This document shows, piece by piece, positions 23,609 through 34,985 of a stretch of DNA of 64,000 nucleotides. The notes beneath the pieces are model-generated. The model was not told the origin of the DNA, searched no databases, and was given only the letters and a program-made list of their open reading frames with translations. The DNA lies in contig NC_092803.1 in the NCBI RefSeq assembly GCF_040954645.1, positions 81,878,263 through 81,942,262 of the forward strand. Reading direction: 5' to 3'. The position numbers and the translations under genes are program-made. Each line of letters opens with the position of its first letter. The stretch's first letter is position 1. The DNA comes from Diabrotica undecimpunctata (taxonomy: Eukaryota > Arthropoda > Insecta > Coleoptera > Chrysomelidae).

Positions 23609-24694
23609 CTAATAAATATCTGGAGTGTGAAGAGTAATATAAAAAAAAACTAATGTTTTACATTTAGAAAGAATTACTTTGTGAGACGAATGTGAAGACG
23701 AAGAAATAAAAAAAATAACAGGTTTCCTATAGGCAGAATATGTAACAAAAATGACAGACGGTAGGTGATTATGGAGGTTATTAAAAAGAAGACCACGTAG
23801 GAATTCGGTAACGTAAGAAAATAATTTACACGAGACGAAAAATAAAAACTTGATCAGAGTGAGAGTAGCGAATGATATTCTGATGATGACTGGATTCTTA
23901 CTATTTGTATCAATAAACTCAATTTTGATATTCTTTACACTAAATATTGTCAAAAACATTTTATTTTATTCCTAAAAAAATTTATATATTTTTGTCAATA
24001 ATAATTCAGCCTGCGAATGACTAACCTCGTTAAAATTAAACTTCTTCGTTCTTAAACCATTAAACTTTGTGGCATATGTAAAACAATTTGTCATAAAACA
24101 TTACCTACTCTTTTTTGCAGTTAATCAAATTTGTGCATTTTTGGGTAGGTACTGTGGCAACTAAAGCCTTAACAAAATTTTAATACTCTCTCTTAAAACC
24201 GTTTTTACACTCTAGAAGTTTTATTTTGTTATCGAAGGTTCTTAAAATTGTACGATTTGCTCGTAATTTCTACGGCTTATTACACAAAAGGTGTTTCTAG
24301 TCAAACGGAGCGCAGGATAAGGACAAACGTTTATCGGTTTCTTCTTCTTGGCGTCGTAAAATGCATTACTTAATTAAACTTTTATGTTCCTTTCTTATTA
24401 GTAATCACACGAATGTCTTTAATCTTTAGTTTTATTTCGCTGTTCAACTTTAATACTATGCGGCGTTGCCAAATCATTATATTTCCTAATAAACTGATTA
24501 TTTTAATAGATTATATTATATAGAAAGAATTTATTGACTCGTGAAAAGAGACTGTTTGAAGCGTTCTCAAACTTGAACATCTATAGGCTTTTCTATCACT
24601 TTTCTAGTAACAGTCACAGTAATGGCATTTCTCAATACCTTTTACACACTTTATTTTCTATATAGAAACTATTTAGAGAAAAAGAGCTTTAATT
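23609..24694. other. No gene recognised
   Basis: A 117-codon minus frame (23609-23959) has no recognisable motif and a Phe/Ser/Leu-rich composition; I regard it as chance. The rest is AT-rich. Confidence 0.4.
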
Positions 24695-25215
24695 ATTTTC
24701 AGCAGCAGAAATAATCAAACTGATCAACGAAGAATATATACAAATACTAATGGATTTGTACTCCATATACAATAGGAACTATTCCTAAAAAATGGGTAAA
24801 GTCTACGTTCATCCCATTATTCAAAAAACCAAATAAGACATTACCGTGATAAAATTTGGCTTCAGTGATGCTTTTTAAAAAAGAGAAGCCTTGTTTTTCA
24901 TAAATATGTTGATCCAAAGGTGTATGCATATAAATCAACCAGTGTACGTCTACTTTTTAAACTATACAAAACTTTCGATAAAATTAGACACGACCACCTC
25001 ATACAACCAGTCCAACGAAAGAATTTTGATACAGAGGTCATTAGAGTTATTACCGAACTATACTATAATTAATCAGCTGTATTGATGATGTGGAAAGAGC
25101 TATCAGATTAAATTAAGGAGATGTGTCAGACAAGGATGCATATTATCACCTATCCTATGCAAGATATCATCGAAGACGCGATAGAGGGATCAATAATAGG
25201 CAATTACTATTTTAA
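24695..25215 (+). pseudogene. RTE-like LINE reverse transcriptase fragment
   Basis: Frames pieced along the plus strand show AEIIKLINEEYIQILMDL, then a WVKSTFIPLFKKPNK stretch, KTFDKIRHDHLIQP, VIRVITELYYN and a CVRQGCILSP-type block. These correspond in order to the RT segment seen at 3480-4000. Stops and shifts occur every 60-150 bases. The thumb of a similar element resumes at 25890. Confidence 0.7.
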
Positions 25216-25537
25216 TGGGAATTATTGACTATTATTTCAATTTCCACTTCAGAAATTGTTGTCAAAATACAAACATTAATAAATTAAACACATTTTGTTT
25301 TATTTTCTACTTGGTGAAAAATTCTTCTAATAATTCAATTTTATCTGACTCTTTATATTGACAATTCAGATATATAATATATATTTTAAAGTAGAAGACT
25401 TTAAATTAATATTGCCATTATTGCTGAGTTGCGTTTCTGGGACGACTTTATTGTAAAATAGTTTATTCGATTACATGAAATCAACTTTAACTTGAGAATA
25501 TCCGTCAGAAAAAATAAAATATGTATTTTTTTTAATT

Positions 25538-25875
25538 CATCATCATCATTGGCTCCACAACCCATGGTGGGTTTTGGCTTACTTACTTACTTACTCCTTG
25601 GCGTTACAACCCTTCGTGGGTTTTAGCCGACTCGACAACATGCCTCAACTGTTTTCTGTCTTGAGCAACCTCCATCCAATTCTCCACGCCCTTAGTGCTT
25701 AGGTCTCCTGCTATATTATCTCGCCACCGGAGACGAGGGCGTCCACGTGGTCTCCTTCCAGTTGGGACTTCCTCCCACACCAGTCTTACTGTTCGTTAGT
25801 TAGAATGTCTTCTGAGGTGTTCTGCCCATTGGAGTCTTCTGGACTTTATTTCCTTTATAATGTTGGCGTCTGGGT
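25538..25875 (-). pseudogene. LINE 3' end, minus strand, inserted in the preceding LINE
   Basis: The minus strand reads SRRLQWAEHLRRH, then VRLVWEEVPTGRRPRGRP, LRWRDNIAGDLSTKGVENW and VAQDRKQLRHVVESAKTHEG, followed by a CAT/GAT-repeat tail at 25540-25552 on plus. This is the extreme C-terminus of an insect LINE ORF2. It separates two parts of an oppositely oriented RT relic, so it may be a later insertion. Confidence 0.75.
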
Positions 25876-25889
25876 AAACCTATCAACAA

Positions 25890-26100
25890 TTTTAGATACG
25901 CCAATGATCAACGGAGAAGAAATAAAACAAGTCCAAAAATACAAATATTTAAGATCAATAATTAACGACAACAACCACTATACCGAAGAAACTAATTGAA
26001 GGATTTAACAAGCAAGATACGAATTTACCCAAATAAAAAACGTTTTGTGTAACAGAAATTCGTCTATCATCAATCGAATACTATCAAATTTAGAAATTTG
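25890..26100 (+). pseudogene. RTE-like LINE thumb fragment
   Basis: Reads INGEEIKQVQKYKYL, RSIINDN, an in-frame stop, then QARYEFTQIKNVLCNRNSS. This matches the YKYLG...NRMRKLFCNRD order at about 4270-4390 and probably continues the fragment ending at 25215. Confidence 0.65.
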
Positions 26101-26115
26101 TAATATTTGGACCAT

Positions 26116-28399
26116 GTTATCCCTGTTTTGCCCGACGGGACTCTGAAGTCCCAAAATTTTAAATCGTTATGATTCTCTTATTACAGCAAAAGTTGGCGCA
26201 ATTCCTGACGGGACTGACGTGTACAACGTTTGTCTAACATAAGAAAATATTTCACCGAGTGTATTCGCTGACAATCGTCGGCAATCGAATTTATTGTAAC
26301 AGTAACTGTTGATGGTGGACGTTTGTTGATGCAAACACAATTATTCATGTTTTTGCGAAATTTTATTTTTGAATCAGATGCAATACACTTCAGGGTAAGC
26401 ACCAATAAAACGTTTATTTTGTTACGATGATAATTACATCCCATATTACTATCCAATGCGTTGGGACTCTCAAGTTTCGTCAGGATTCAACACATGTTTT
26501 TATTTTATATTACTTAATTTTAGAATGGCAAGTAAATGGAATGATTTTATGACAATGAAAAGGTTTTTATCAGAAAACGAACTAAATAACTGACAATACA
26601 AATTCGAGACCTACCAGATAATGTCGAAATTAGTGGATATGAAGACCGCGATTCTGACGATAATGAAATAAAATATGTTTGTCCATCTGCAGCTGAAAAA
26701 AGTGAATTAATTGAAAATTATGTAGGTGAGATTGAAGAATCAGGACTAGGAGAAGCTGTGGTTGAAGACGAACTAAATGAAAGAGTTGAACCTATTGAAG
26801 CTAACCGGAAATGGCATAAGAAAGATGTCATAGAAATTACTCAAAGTTACTACTTAGAAGAAGGAGCAGTGAGTCCAGAGTTAGCAGGATACACAACACC
26901 TACATATGTTTTTGTTATACTAATCGGAGATATTATGGAGACGATTATTTATCAAAGTAATTTGTATGCAATGTAGAACAACAAGGTACTGAATATGAAG
27001 GAAGGTGAATTACTGGCCTTTTTAGGCTGAACTTTCTAATTGGGTATGAGTATGAACTTCCTTCGTGGAAAATATACTGATACTTCAAAAGACTTATGTG
27101 CCTCTTGTTTTGAAAACCATGTCAAGAAATCGTTTTGAGATGATATTAGCAAATCTACATGTCAACGATAACCATCAAATTTCCGAGGACAATAAAGATA
27201 ATGCACTTAAAATTCGACCTATGATAGATACTCTAAACAAACAATTTACTATGTGTACAAGAAACCTTGTGTGAATAAAACAGCTTGAATAGCTTGAAAC
27301 AATATACATAATCCGAAAAAGCCCATTAAAAGGGGCTACAAATTATGGTCTGTTGCAGACCAAAATGGTTTTATTTTACAGTTTGACTTATATCAAAGCA
27401 AAAACGAAAAATTTACAGACAGAATTCGAGAACTATGGTTTAGAAAATACTTTAGCATCTGGTACAATTCGTAAGAACAGGAAGGAAATGTTTCAAAATG
27501 TAAAAGTAAAACAATTGCAGCGCGGAGATTTTGATTATAGCTATTTTAATACTTACATTGGTTATTTTGTGTGGATGGATAACAAAGCAGTTCACATTGC
27601 AACTAACTTTCATGGGACAGACGTAAAACATGTTTCCATGGTTCGAATATAAACTTACCATGCCCCAGCGTTGTGGACGACTACAACAAAAATAGGGGCG
27701 GCGTTGATATTGCCGACCAACTACGTAGATCATACTGGGTAAAGAGAAAACATGTAAATGGTGGCACCGTTTATTCTGGGGCATGTTGGACATTGTCTTT
27801 GTCAGTTTATATATTATATACAATGAACTATTCGAAAAATTCAGCCAGCTGAATGCAAGAAGATCGGTTGCTATGGGACTTTTAACATACGCCACTGAAG
27901 CAAAGAAGCGAGACTCCCGAAGTTTGTAGTCATCTACACCTAACAAAAGGAGAAAGTATAATTACAGAGCGTTGGAGAGCGTTAGATTAGGAAATTTAAG
28001 AAAACATTGGCCTGTTTTTGCCACCAAGAGGGGAAGATATAAATATTGCAGCTCACTTGCAATAGAGTCTAGACCTCAATCAAAGTGTTCATTTTGTGGT
28101 GCCTATTTGTGTTGTAATACAAGTAAAAACTGGTTTGCGATAAACCCAGTCCTACTTCGTTATAAGTTCTGTCTAAGAGTAATCATGTATAAAAAATAAA
28201 AAAAAGCTTTAATTTTTAGCATTGTTTTATAGCAACAGAAATCGCTAATAGTTATCTCCTGACAGAATCTCCTATCCTAATTCCTGACGGGACTTGTAAA
28301 TTCTATCTCTGGGAAAAGAGTCTGTAGCAAAAATAATTAAAAAAAAAATTATGCTAAAAATTATTTTTTTTTGAAAAATTTTAATTTGGAGAAAAAAGG
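26116..28399 (+). mobile_element. Decayed piggyBac-family transposon (piggyBac-A)
   Basis: The left end reads ttatccctgttttgcccgac and the right end (reverse complement) aacccttttttctcc, both resembling piggyBac CCCT termini next to a degraded TTAA. A gacgggact motif repeats near both ends (26139, 26212 and 28281). The transposase relic lies between. Exact ends are tentative. Confidence 0.5.
26524..28197 (+). pseudogene. piggyBac-A transposase pseudogene
   Basis: It starts MASKWNDFM at 26524 and breaks within 25 codons. Later pieces are an acidic N-terminal region, IIYQSNLYAM (about 26945), SRNRFEMILANLHVNDNH (about 27125), KIRPMIDTLN, KLWSVADQNGFILQFDLY (about 27345, in shifted frames), NKNRGGVDIADQLRRSYW (about 27690), and a C-terminal CSFCGAYLC that recalls the Cys-rich tail. 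These follow piggyBac DDD transposase order. At least eight stops or shifts make it inactive. Confidence 0.82.
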
Positions 28400-28577
28400 G
28401 TTGTGAGAGGTGGGCGCTACGAACTACAGTTGATTATGCAGTGGAAAATACAACGACGAAGAAGAGGTAGAAGACGCGTTTTCCGTTATGATGATGGTTG
28501 CCAACCGTCTGAGGGGAGACGGACAGAAATAGCAAAGCAAAGGACACAATTTGCTATTCAAAACTTAGTATTTGAAA

Positions 28578-28580
28578 TAA

Positions 28581-28646
<66 letters not shown>

Positions 28647-28662
28647 ATATATATATATATAT
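28578..28662. repeat. (TA)n microsatellite
   Basis: A TA repeat with one AAAC interruption, just left of the PLE-2 inverted structure. Confidence 0.95.
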
Positions 28663-28681
28663 AAGAAAAAGTAGTCCAAAG

Positions 28682-29829
28682 TTTTTTGACTAGTTTGGAA
28701 AAAATATATGTAAATACTTTTTTCTTTTTGGGTGTGGTAGTCAATAAAACAGAGATTAGCTAAGGCGTACTATTTATTCTGAATCCAAGCTTTCGGTGGT
28801 TTTTTGCCATCTTTATCAAGGTCTACAAAGAAAATTACTATGTTGTAACAATTTGAATGGTGCCAAAAAAAAGGCTATAAAAAACTATAAAAAACTTACC
28901 CGAATGTAAGATTCGTGGCATAAACAACAACGTTAAATAACATGATAATACTGAAGTTGCAACTAAACTTAAAAATGTTACTGTTAAAAAAACACTTTAA
29001 AAATTACTAAATACGTTAAAAGTTAAAAACAAAATGAAGGACGACATGTTAAAACAGTCGTCGTTGCAGGCTTGATTTCAGTCACATTTCACGAGCAGAA
29101 AGAGAAAGTGGGTGGACAATTATTGTTTAAATAGTTAGGAGAAAATACAAAAAACAACTTTGAAAATAACGTCTCACCAAATACTGTTTATGAATTTTGA
29201 GCACTACCAACTGTATTACCAACTTGAAAATAAGCGGGAAATTAAAAATGTTATTTATAACATAAGCAATCGAAAGAAAATAGTATTTAGTAAATAGGTT
29301 TAGAAAAAATAATAACTCAAACAAAATAAAACTAAATTAGTAACTGAAGTTTGATCACAAGTATTCAATTAATACTGAAATTTTAAAAAAAGAAAAGAAA
29401 CAAAGAAAACTCTGAGATGCAAAATAGCTCAGTCAAAAGTCAATATAAAATTGTAAATTTTGCTAAGATTCTGGATCTCAGATCTCTTATTAAGATTGTT
29501 ATTATCACTCTTGCTGATATGTACCATCTCTAAGAAAGTTCTCTTAAATTTATTTTTCTCTCTGGCTAATATTTTTACATTGTTGAAATCTATCTTATGG
29601 TCTAGATCGATAGTATGCTCTGCTAAAGCACAAGTAGGTTTGTTTAATCTACAATCACTCTTATGAGAAATAATACGGCTAGACAGATTCCTTCCAGTTT
29701 CACCAATGTACGTGGATGGACATTCAGTACATTGAATGCAATAAACAACATCTGTAGTCTCTAGAGTGGTTAGGGGTTGTTTTATTTTGCTATACAGCTG
29801 ACGTATGGTTTTGATGTTCTTGTTTGGTT
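28682..29829 (-). pseudogene. PLE-2 left copy: GIY-YIG C-terminus and 3' flank
   Basis: The minus strand of about 29826-29420 encodes the same segment as 30625-31020 (IKTIRQLYSKIKQPL, CIQCTECPSTYIGETGRN, SEIQNLSKIYNF), followed by the 3' flank. RT sequence is absent. It mirrors the right copy with scattered substitutions. Confidence 0.8.
28785..28824 (-). ncRNA. Degenerate hammerhead-like motif in PLE-2 left 3' flank
   Basis: On the minus strand: CTTGATAAAG, a stem interrupted by one change, then ACCGAAAGC. It mirrors 31628-31666 and departs from the catalytic core (G8 is A), so it is probably inactive. Confidence 0.35.
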
Positions 29830-31020
29830 AGCGCTGAGAAACACTGGGATGACATATCAATGCACACAACCCTTAACTTAGCTAATATCAAAAAACTCAT
29901 TTCTTTGGTTTTTGACTCTAATGTGTTTATTTTTAATGACTGTTACTACAAACAAGTCTTTGGTACTCCAATGGGTTCCACTATTTCACCAATACTGTGC
30001 AATTATGTCTTAGATGACTTGATTGAAGATTGTTTGCAACAAATCAATTTTGAAATACCATTCATAAAGAGATATGTGGATGACTTAATCTTGGCACTAT
30101 CTGCAGACTCCATACATTCTACGTTAAATGTGTTCAACCAACAAAACCCACACTTGCAATTCACGTGCGAGGAGGAGCGGGAGGGATCTTTGCCTTTCCT
30201 TGACATGAGATTGCATAGATGTGAGGATAATGTTGTGAAAACACAATGGTATAGAAAACCCATACGTAGCAATAGATTCATAAGCTACCACTCTTACCAT
30301 CCTCCTAGGATGAAAACTAATTTAGTCCTAGCGATGAAAGAACGTGTCAAAAGGTTATCTCATCCGGATTATCTCCAACATGATCTCAACCTCTGACGTA
30401 ATATTTTTGTTGAAAATTCATATCCTCTAAGACTGATTAATAAATTAATTTTTAATGTTCCCTTTGTTAATAGAAACAACAGACTTACTATGTCACAATC
30501 AGTGCCCTCAGCACAAAATAATTCTGCTTCAACAAGTATGTATTTTTATGCCCTTCCATATATTCCAAAACTAACCGTTGAACTCACTAAGATTTTTAAA
30601 GACTTTAAGAATATCAAAATAGCTAACAAGAACATCAAAACCATACGTCAGCTGTATAGCAAAATAAAACAACCCCTAAGCACTCTAGAGACTACAGATG
30701 TTGTTTATTGCATTCAATGTACTGAATGTCCATCCACGTACATTGGTGAAACTGGAAGGAATCTGTCTAGCCGTATTATTTCTCATAAGAGTGATTGTAG
30801 ATTAAACAAACCTACTTGTGCTTTGGCAGAGCATACTATCGATCTAGACCATAAGATAGATTTCAACAATGTAAAAATATTAGCCAGAGAGAAAAATAAA
30901 TTTAAGAGAACTTTCTTAGAGATGGTACATATCAGCAAGAGTGATAATAACAATCTTAATAAGAGATCTGAGATCCAGAATCTTAGCAAAATTTACAATT
31001 TTATATTGACTTTTGACTGA
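29829..31020 (+). pseudogene. PLE-2 right copy: RT C-terminal half plus GIY-YIG endonuclease
   Basis: One frame runs from 29829 to the stop at 31018-31020 and is interrupted only by a single in-frame TGA at 30394-30396. RT motifs are YKQVFGTPMGSTISPILCN (about 29950) and the catalytic YVDDLILAL (about 30070), then SLPFLDMRLHR. The endonuclease follows as VVYCIQCTECPSTYIGETGR (about 30700), where the G-Y pair, the Cys pair and YIG are in place. The N-terminal two fifths of the protein, with the early RT motifs, are missing through 5' truncation. It is related to, but clearly distinct from, the PLE-1 protein. Confidence 0.88.
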
Positions 31021-31766
31021 GCTATTTTGCATCTCAGAGTTTTCTTTGTTTCTTTTCTTTTTTTAAAATTTCAGTATTAATTGAATACTTGTGATCAAAC
31101 TTCAGTTACTAATTTAGTTTTGTTTTGTTTGAGTTATTATTTTTTTTAAACCTATTTACTAAATACTATTTTCTTTCGATTGCCTTATGTTATAAATAAC
31201 ATTTTTAATTTCCCGCTTATTTTCAAGTTGGTAATACAGTTGGTAGTACTCAAAATTCATAAACAGTATTTGGTGAGACGTTATTTTCAAAGTTGTTTTT
31301 TGTATTTTCTCCTAACTATTTAAACAATAATTGTCCACTCACTTTCTCTTTCTGCTCGTGAAATGTGACTGAAATCAAGCCTGCAACGACGACTGTTTTA
31401 ACATGTCGTCCTTCATTTTGTTTTTGACTTTTAACGTATTTAGTAATTTTTAAAGTGTTTTTTTAACAGTAACATTTTTAAGTTTAGTTGCAACTTCAGT
31501 ATTATCATGTTATTTAACGTTGTTGTTTATGCCACGAATCTTACATTCGGGTAAGTTTTTTATAGTTTTTTATAGCCTTTTTTTTTGGCACCATTCAAAT
31601 TGTTACAACATAGTAATTTTCTTTGTAGACCTTGATAAAGGTGGCAAAAAACCACCGAAAGCTTGGATTCAGAATAAATAGTACGCCTTAGCTAAGCTCT
31701 GTTTTATTGACTACCACACCCAAAAAGAAAAAAGTATTTACATATATTTTTTCCAAACTAGTCAAA
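31021..31766 (+). repeat. PLE-2 3' flank (inverted copy of 28682-29419)
   Basis: Non-coding 3' region shared by both copies, ending ttccaaactagtcaaaa. It contains the hammerhead-like motif near 31628. Confidence 0.8.
31628..31666 (+). ncRNA. Hammerhead-like motif in PLE-2 3' flank
   Basis: CTTGATAAAG, stem GGTGG/CCACC with an A-rich loop, then CGAAAGCTTGG. The layout is that of a type I hammerhead with a very short stem III, but an extra U and an A at the G8 position argue against full activity. PLE pseudo-LTRs are known to carry such ribozymes. Confidence 0.4.
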
Positions 31767-32673
31767 ATAATATACGTTAATATACGACCAAACTGCGTAG
31801 TCCAAAGGGTTAAAATCGCATGACCGAGGAGGCCAATGAATCGGAGCTTCTGCAAATCTACCAATCCATCGATTCGGAAAATGATTACTTAACCAATTAC
31901 GACACCTTCTATCAAAGTGTGGTGGAGCTCTATCGTGCATAAAAAATAAAGATCTTCGCTCGTTTAGCGTTAATTCTTCTAATATCTCGAATAAGGAATT
32001 GTTTAAGAAATCAAGATACCTATCACTATTTAAATTTTCAGGTAGAACATGATAACCTATTAATTTGTTACCTAAAGTTGCTGCCCAAACATTAACTTTA
32101 AATGAGTGTTGGTAATGTGATACCCTTTTGACTCGTGGATTCTCATCACACCAGTAGTGTGCATTATGGGAGTTAAACATACCTTGTCGCGTAAAGGTGG
32201 CCTCGTCCGTAAAAAGAATGCATTTTAAAAAATTTGGATTGTGGGCTGTCCTTTGTTGCAATGTTTCACAAAAATCCACTCTAACCGGTAGATCATCTGG
32301 CAAGAGCTCTTGGACTTGTCTGTAATGATAAGGATGTAATTGCTGTTCTTTCAGTATCCGCCAAGTACTTGAAGAAGAAGTATTTGTTTGTCTTGCTATA
32401 TTCCTTACGCTAACTGTTGGATCTTGATCAAGTAAATTTAAAATATTATTTTCTTTATTAATTGTTCTTGTTGGTCTTGGTCTACCAAAATTTATTTTAT
32501 TTGGTCTCACATTCCCAGTTTCTCGACAACGTCGTTCAACGGCTCTAAATGTTTTTTTACTTGGTAAGTTTCTTCTAGGAAACTTTTCTGCATAACGTCA
32601 CAGCTGCACTAGAACATCCTAAACATTCGCCTAAGGTTAATAACATGTCAGTGTATTCAACATTTGAGTACAT
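31764..32673 (-). pseudogene. DUF4817-type mariner/Tc1-like transposase, frameshifted and 3'-truncated
   Basis: The start is MYSNVEYTDMLLTLGE at 32673, the N-terminal helix-turn-helix region typical of this insect group. A shift of reading frame occurs near 32600. The main frame (from about 32597) then holds FGRPRPTRT and SVRNIARQTNTSSSSTWRIL (second helix-turn-helix). The catalytic triad is visible in ILFTDEATFTR, FFMHDRAPPHF and RSCDFNPLDYAVW, with 39 residues between the second and third Asp. The frame ends soon after AVWSYI, where PLE-2 sequence begins (about 31766), so the last residues and one inverted end are lost. The protein would cut and paste DNA if whole. One frameshift and one truncation are the only obvious lesions. 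Confidence 0.88.
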
Positions 32674-33032
32674 TTTGATTTGATTTTACAAATAACAAGG
32701 TTTCAAAACTCTAATTATTGTTGATTTATCGTCATAACAATCAATAAATGTCAGATTTCCATGGCACACTCAGCAGCATCAATTATTACTTTATAATTTT
32801 CAAATCAAAATATTCCGAAAACGGTACACAGTATCGAGTTTTACCAAGAGTACCTTTTTCGTGTAAAATTGAATGATGTTTAAGTTTACTTGAAATTTTG
32901 ATTAATAATTATCCTCTTAAAAAAGTTATATTGACTAATACTTAGTACGATCCGTGTAACTAGCGCCCTCTATGGGAATCAGATATAAAAACAAATTCAT
33001 GGGATGTATCAGCTTCCAAATATCCATAGCTT

Positions 33033-33034
<2 letters not shown>
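32674..33034. other. No gene recognised; mariner 5' flank
   Basis: Non-coding sequence upstream of the transposase. Terminal inverted repeats could not be confirmed because the partner end is missing. Confidence 0.35.

Positions 33035-33104
<70 letters not shown>
33035..33104. repeat. (TA)n microsatellite
   Basis: A pure TA tract of about 70 bp ending atgtgtga. Confidence 0.95.
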
Positions 33105-33109
<5 letters not shown>

Positions 33110-33959
33110 AAGATAGACACACCGTATTTTCAGAGGAAGTCTTAATGTCTAGACACGATTTTTATAAAATGCCCTGATTGCGTGTTCGAGATAACTCTCC
33201 CCTTGTTACTCAGTCAATTTTATGTCGTTTTATCGATACAGCCATTAACTTTAGCATCTGTTAATTTTCCTTTCGGCTATTAGTTATAAAAAACTTGATG
33301 TATAAATATTTTACAAATTAATTTATATAATTTACGCCGTACACAAAAAATGCATTTCGTAGGGTTACACTAGAGGTGCAAATGTTACACGAAGGTATCA
33401 AGATTTCTTAAAATCGCCTGTCTTTAGAGAAAAAGCCATTTTTCTTTTTGTAGGTTCACGACTGTTATTGATCGTTGCATAACATCTTGGCTACTATATT
33501 CTTTTTCTTCTTACGTTACCATATCCCAAAAGAGATTAGCAATCAGTACAGTTAGATGATGCTACCGACCTTCACTTAATGGAAATGCAGTGAAACCATT
33601 TACGATGGTTTCTTACGATACGATTTTTCGTCTTGCTTTCAATCGCTTTACCTCTAGTTTACCAAACATGATCAGCTTAAATACGGCATACTCGCTATCA
33701 TGGCTTTATTGATAGTGGCTTATAGCTATATAGTCGATTATTTGTACCATTATCTGGTACCATTATCTGTACCATGTATCATTAAGTTTTTAAGCTTTGA
33801 TGTCCTCTATGTATCAGTATCACGTTTTCATTGGTTCTTTTCATCTATGATCAGATGTTACCAAATGTGATGGTACCAAAGTACCCTACCATAAGTCTTG
33901 TTATTTTGTTTGTCATTTTTACAACTTTACTTAAGATCGTTCTATTTATCTTTTAATTC
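33105..33959. other. No gene recognised
   Basis: A mixed sequence of about 850 bp with a cluster of short 'tggtacca/taccat' words around 33745-33900. No ORF is supported. Confidence 0.35.
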
Positions 33960-34335
33960 CTACGGTTAAATCTCAGCTCTCACTAGTGTTACTGCCTTTA
34001 TATACGATTTTATTTACCATGTCCATAATTGCATTTCTAATTCTAGTACTGTTAACCTGTATGTAATTTTGTTTGCTTAACATCAAGCATGTAGTTTTCT
34101 TAATGTTGAGTTTTAGTCCATACTAATCACAAGTCTGGCTTACTATATTCATTTAACTTGGAAAGTTCTCACGGCGGCTAGCCAGTATTAAGGTATGGTC
34201 GGCTTATCGGATGTTGTTTACGGTCACACCGTTAACTACAATACCTGCGTGTATTGTCTTTATAAACTCTTTCTTAAATATTTCTCCTAAATACGAGTTG
34301 AAGAAGGTCAGAGTATATAACTTTATCTCGCCTCT
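33960..34335 (-). pseudogene. RTE-like LINE RT palm fragment
   Basis: The minus strand reads IVVNGVTVNNIR, then an in-frame stop where the Tyr of the YADD box is expected, ADHTLILAS, and later YGLKLNIKKTTCLMLSKQN. This order (VNG-VNN-R, YADDT-LA, GL-LN--KT) is the RT catalytic region of insect LINEs. The active-site change and several stops make it dead. Confidence 0.72.
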
Positions 34336-34337
34336 CT

Positions 34338-34812
34338 TTGTATAACTTTGCAACTCGGCAATTGAACAGCATACTGTGGAATAAAACAATTCCGAGAGAA
34401 AATAAACAGAGAATCTATAATAGCATTGTCAAAAGCATTGTTACATATGGAATCGAATTATGGCCACTAAAGGAACAAGCCATAAAGATTTTGGAAGCAA
34501 CAGAAATTTATTATTGGAGCAGAGCTGCCGGTAAATCAATATTAGACAGTACGAAACGAGAGTATTTAAGAAATCATAGGCGTTAAACATAGAATAACAG
34601 AGGACATCAAAATCAACCAACTAAGGTTGTACGCGCACGTACAAAGAACGGATGACAATTGAATCTCAAAAAAAGTATTAAACTGGACACATCAGGGAAG
34701 ACGAAAGAAGTGCAGACCGAGATTAAGTTTTAGAGAAGTAGTCGACAAAGATCTAAAACCGAGAGGAATAGAAGAGTACCTTCTGAATGACCGAGATCAC
34801 CTCTTGTCAAAC
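34338..34812 (+). pseudogene. LINE ORF2 C-terminus, plus strand
   Basis: Reads LNSILWNKTIPRENKQRIYN, SIVKSIVTYGIELWPLKE, YYWSRAAGKSILDS, then (shifted frame) INQLRLYAHVQRTDD, RKKCRPRLSFREVVDKDLK and LLNDRDHLL. This is a complete run from thumb to C-terminal end with two breaks. It is oriented opposite to the RT scrap immediately left and represents a different LINE family. Confidence 0.75.
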
Positions 34813-34837
34813 AAACATTTAAACATCTGTTTTAACA

Positions 34838-34985
34838 CATTTATTAACGTTATTCCTTCTTCTTTGTCTTGTTTTATGATGACTATCCCATCTTCTCTAG
34901 GTGATTTATTGTTTTTCATTTCCGAGAGAGCTTTTTTTATTTCCTCTGTTGTGATATCTGGGAAGTCTTCTGGGATGTAGGTTAA
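34838..34985 (-). pseudogene. LINE RT N-terminal fragment
   Basis: The minus strand reads PEDFPDITTEEIKKALSEMK and NNKSPREDGIVI, the RT entry motif (KNNKAPG-DGI in intact elements). About 150 bp. Confidence 0.68.

Larger units (their letters stand above)
28682..31766. mobile_element. Penelope-like element pair 'PLE-2', head-to-head, 5'-truncated
   Basis: The left arm (28682-29829, minus) and the distal part of the right arm (about 30620-31766, plus) are near-identical inverted repeats of about 1.15 kb. Both hold the GIY-YIG end of the ORF and the 3' flank. The right copy extends 790 bp further into the RT, while the left stops there, so the left is more severely 5'-truncated. Head-to-head partial copies are a known habit of Penelope elements. 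The sequence gtagtccaaag lies just outside the left end (28671-28681) and again at 31795-31805 on the right. Confidence 0.85.

Noticed and set aside
23609..23959. 117-codon minus frame after the gypsy-2 relic
   Set aside because: Low-complexity composition, no motif, no counterpart in the intact element.
30003..30281. 92-codon minus frame in PLE-2
   Set aside because: Antisense of the YVDD-containing RT frame.
31758..31766. Taking the transposase stop near 31758 as natural
   Set aside because: The last codons after AVWSYI come from PLE-2 sequence, so the true C-terminus is lost.
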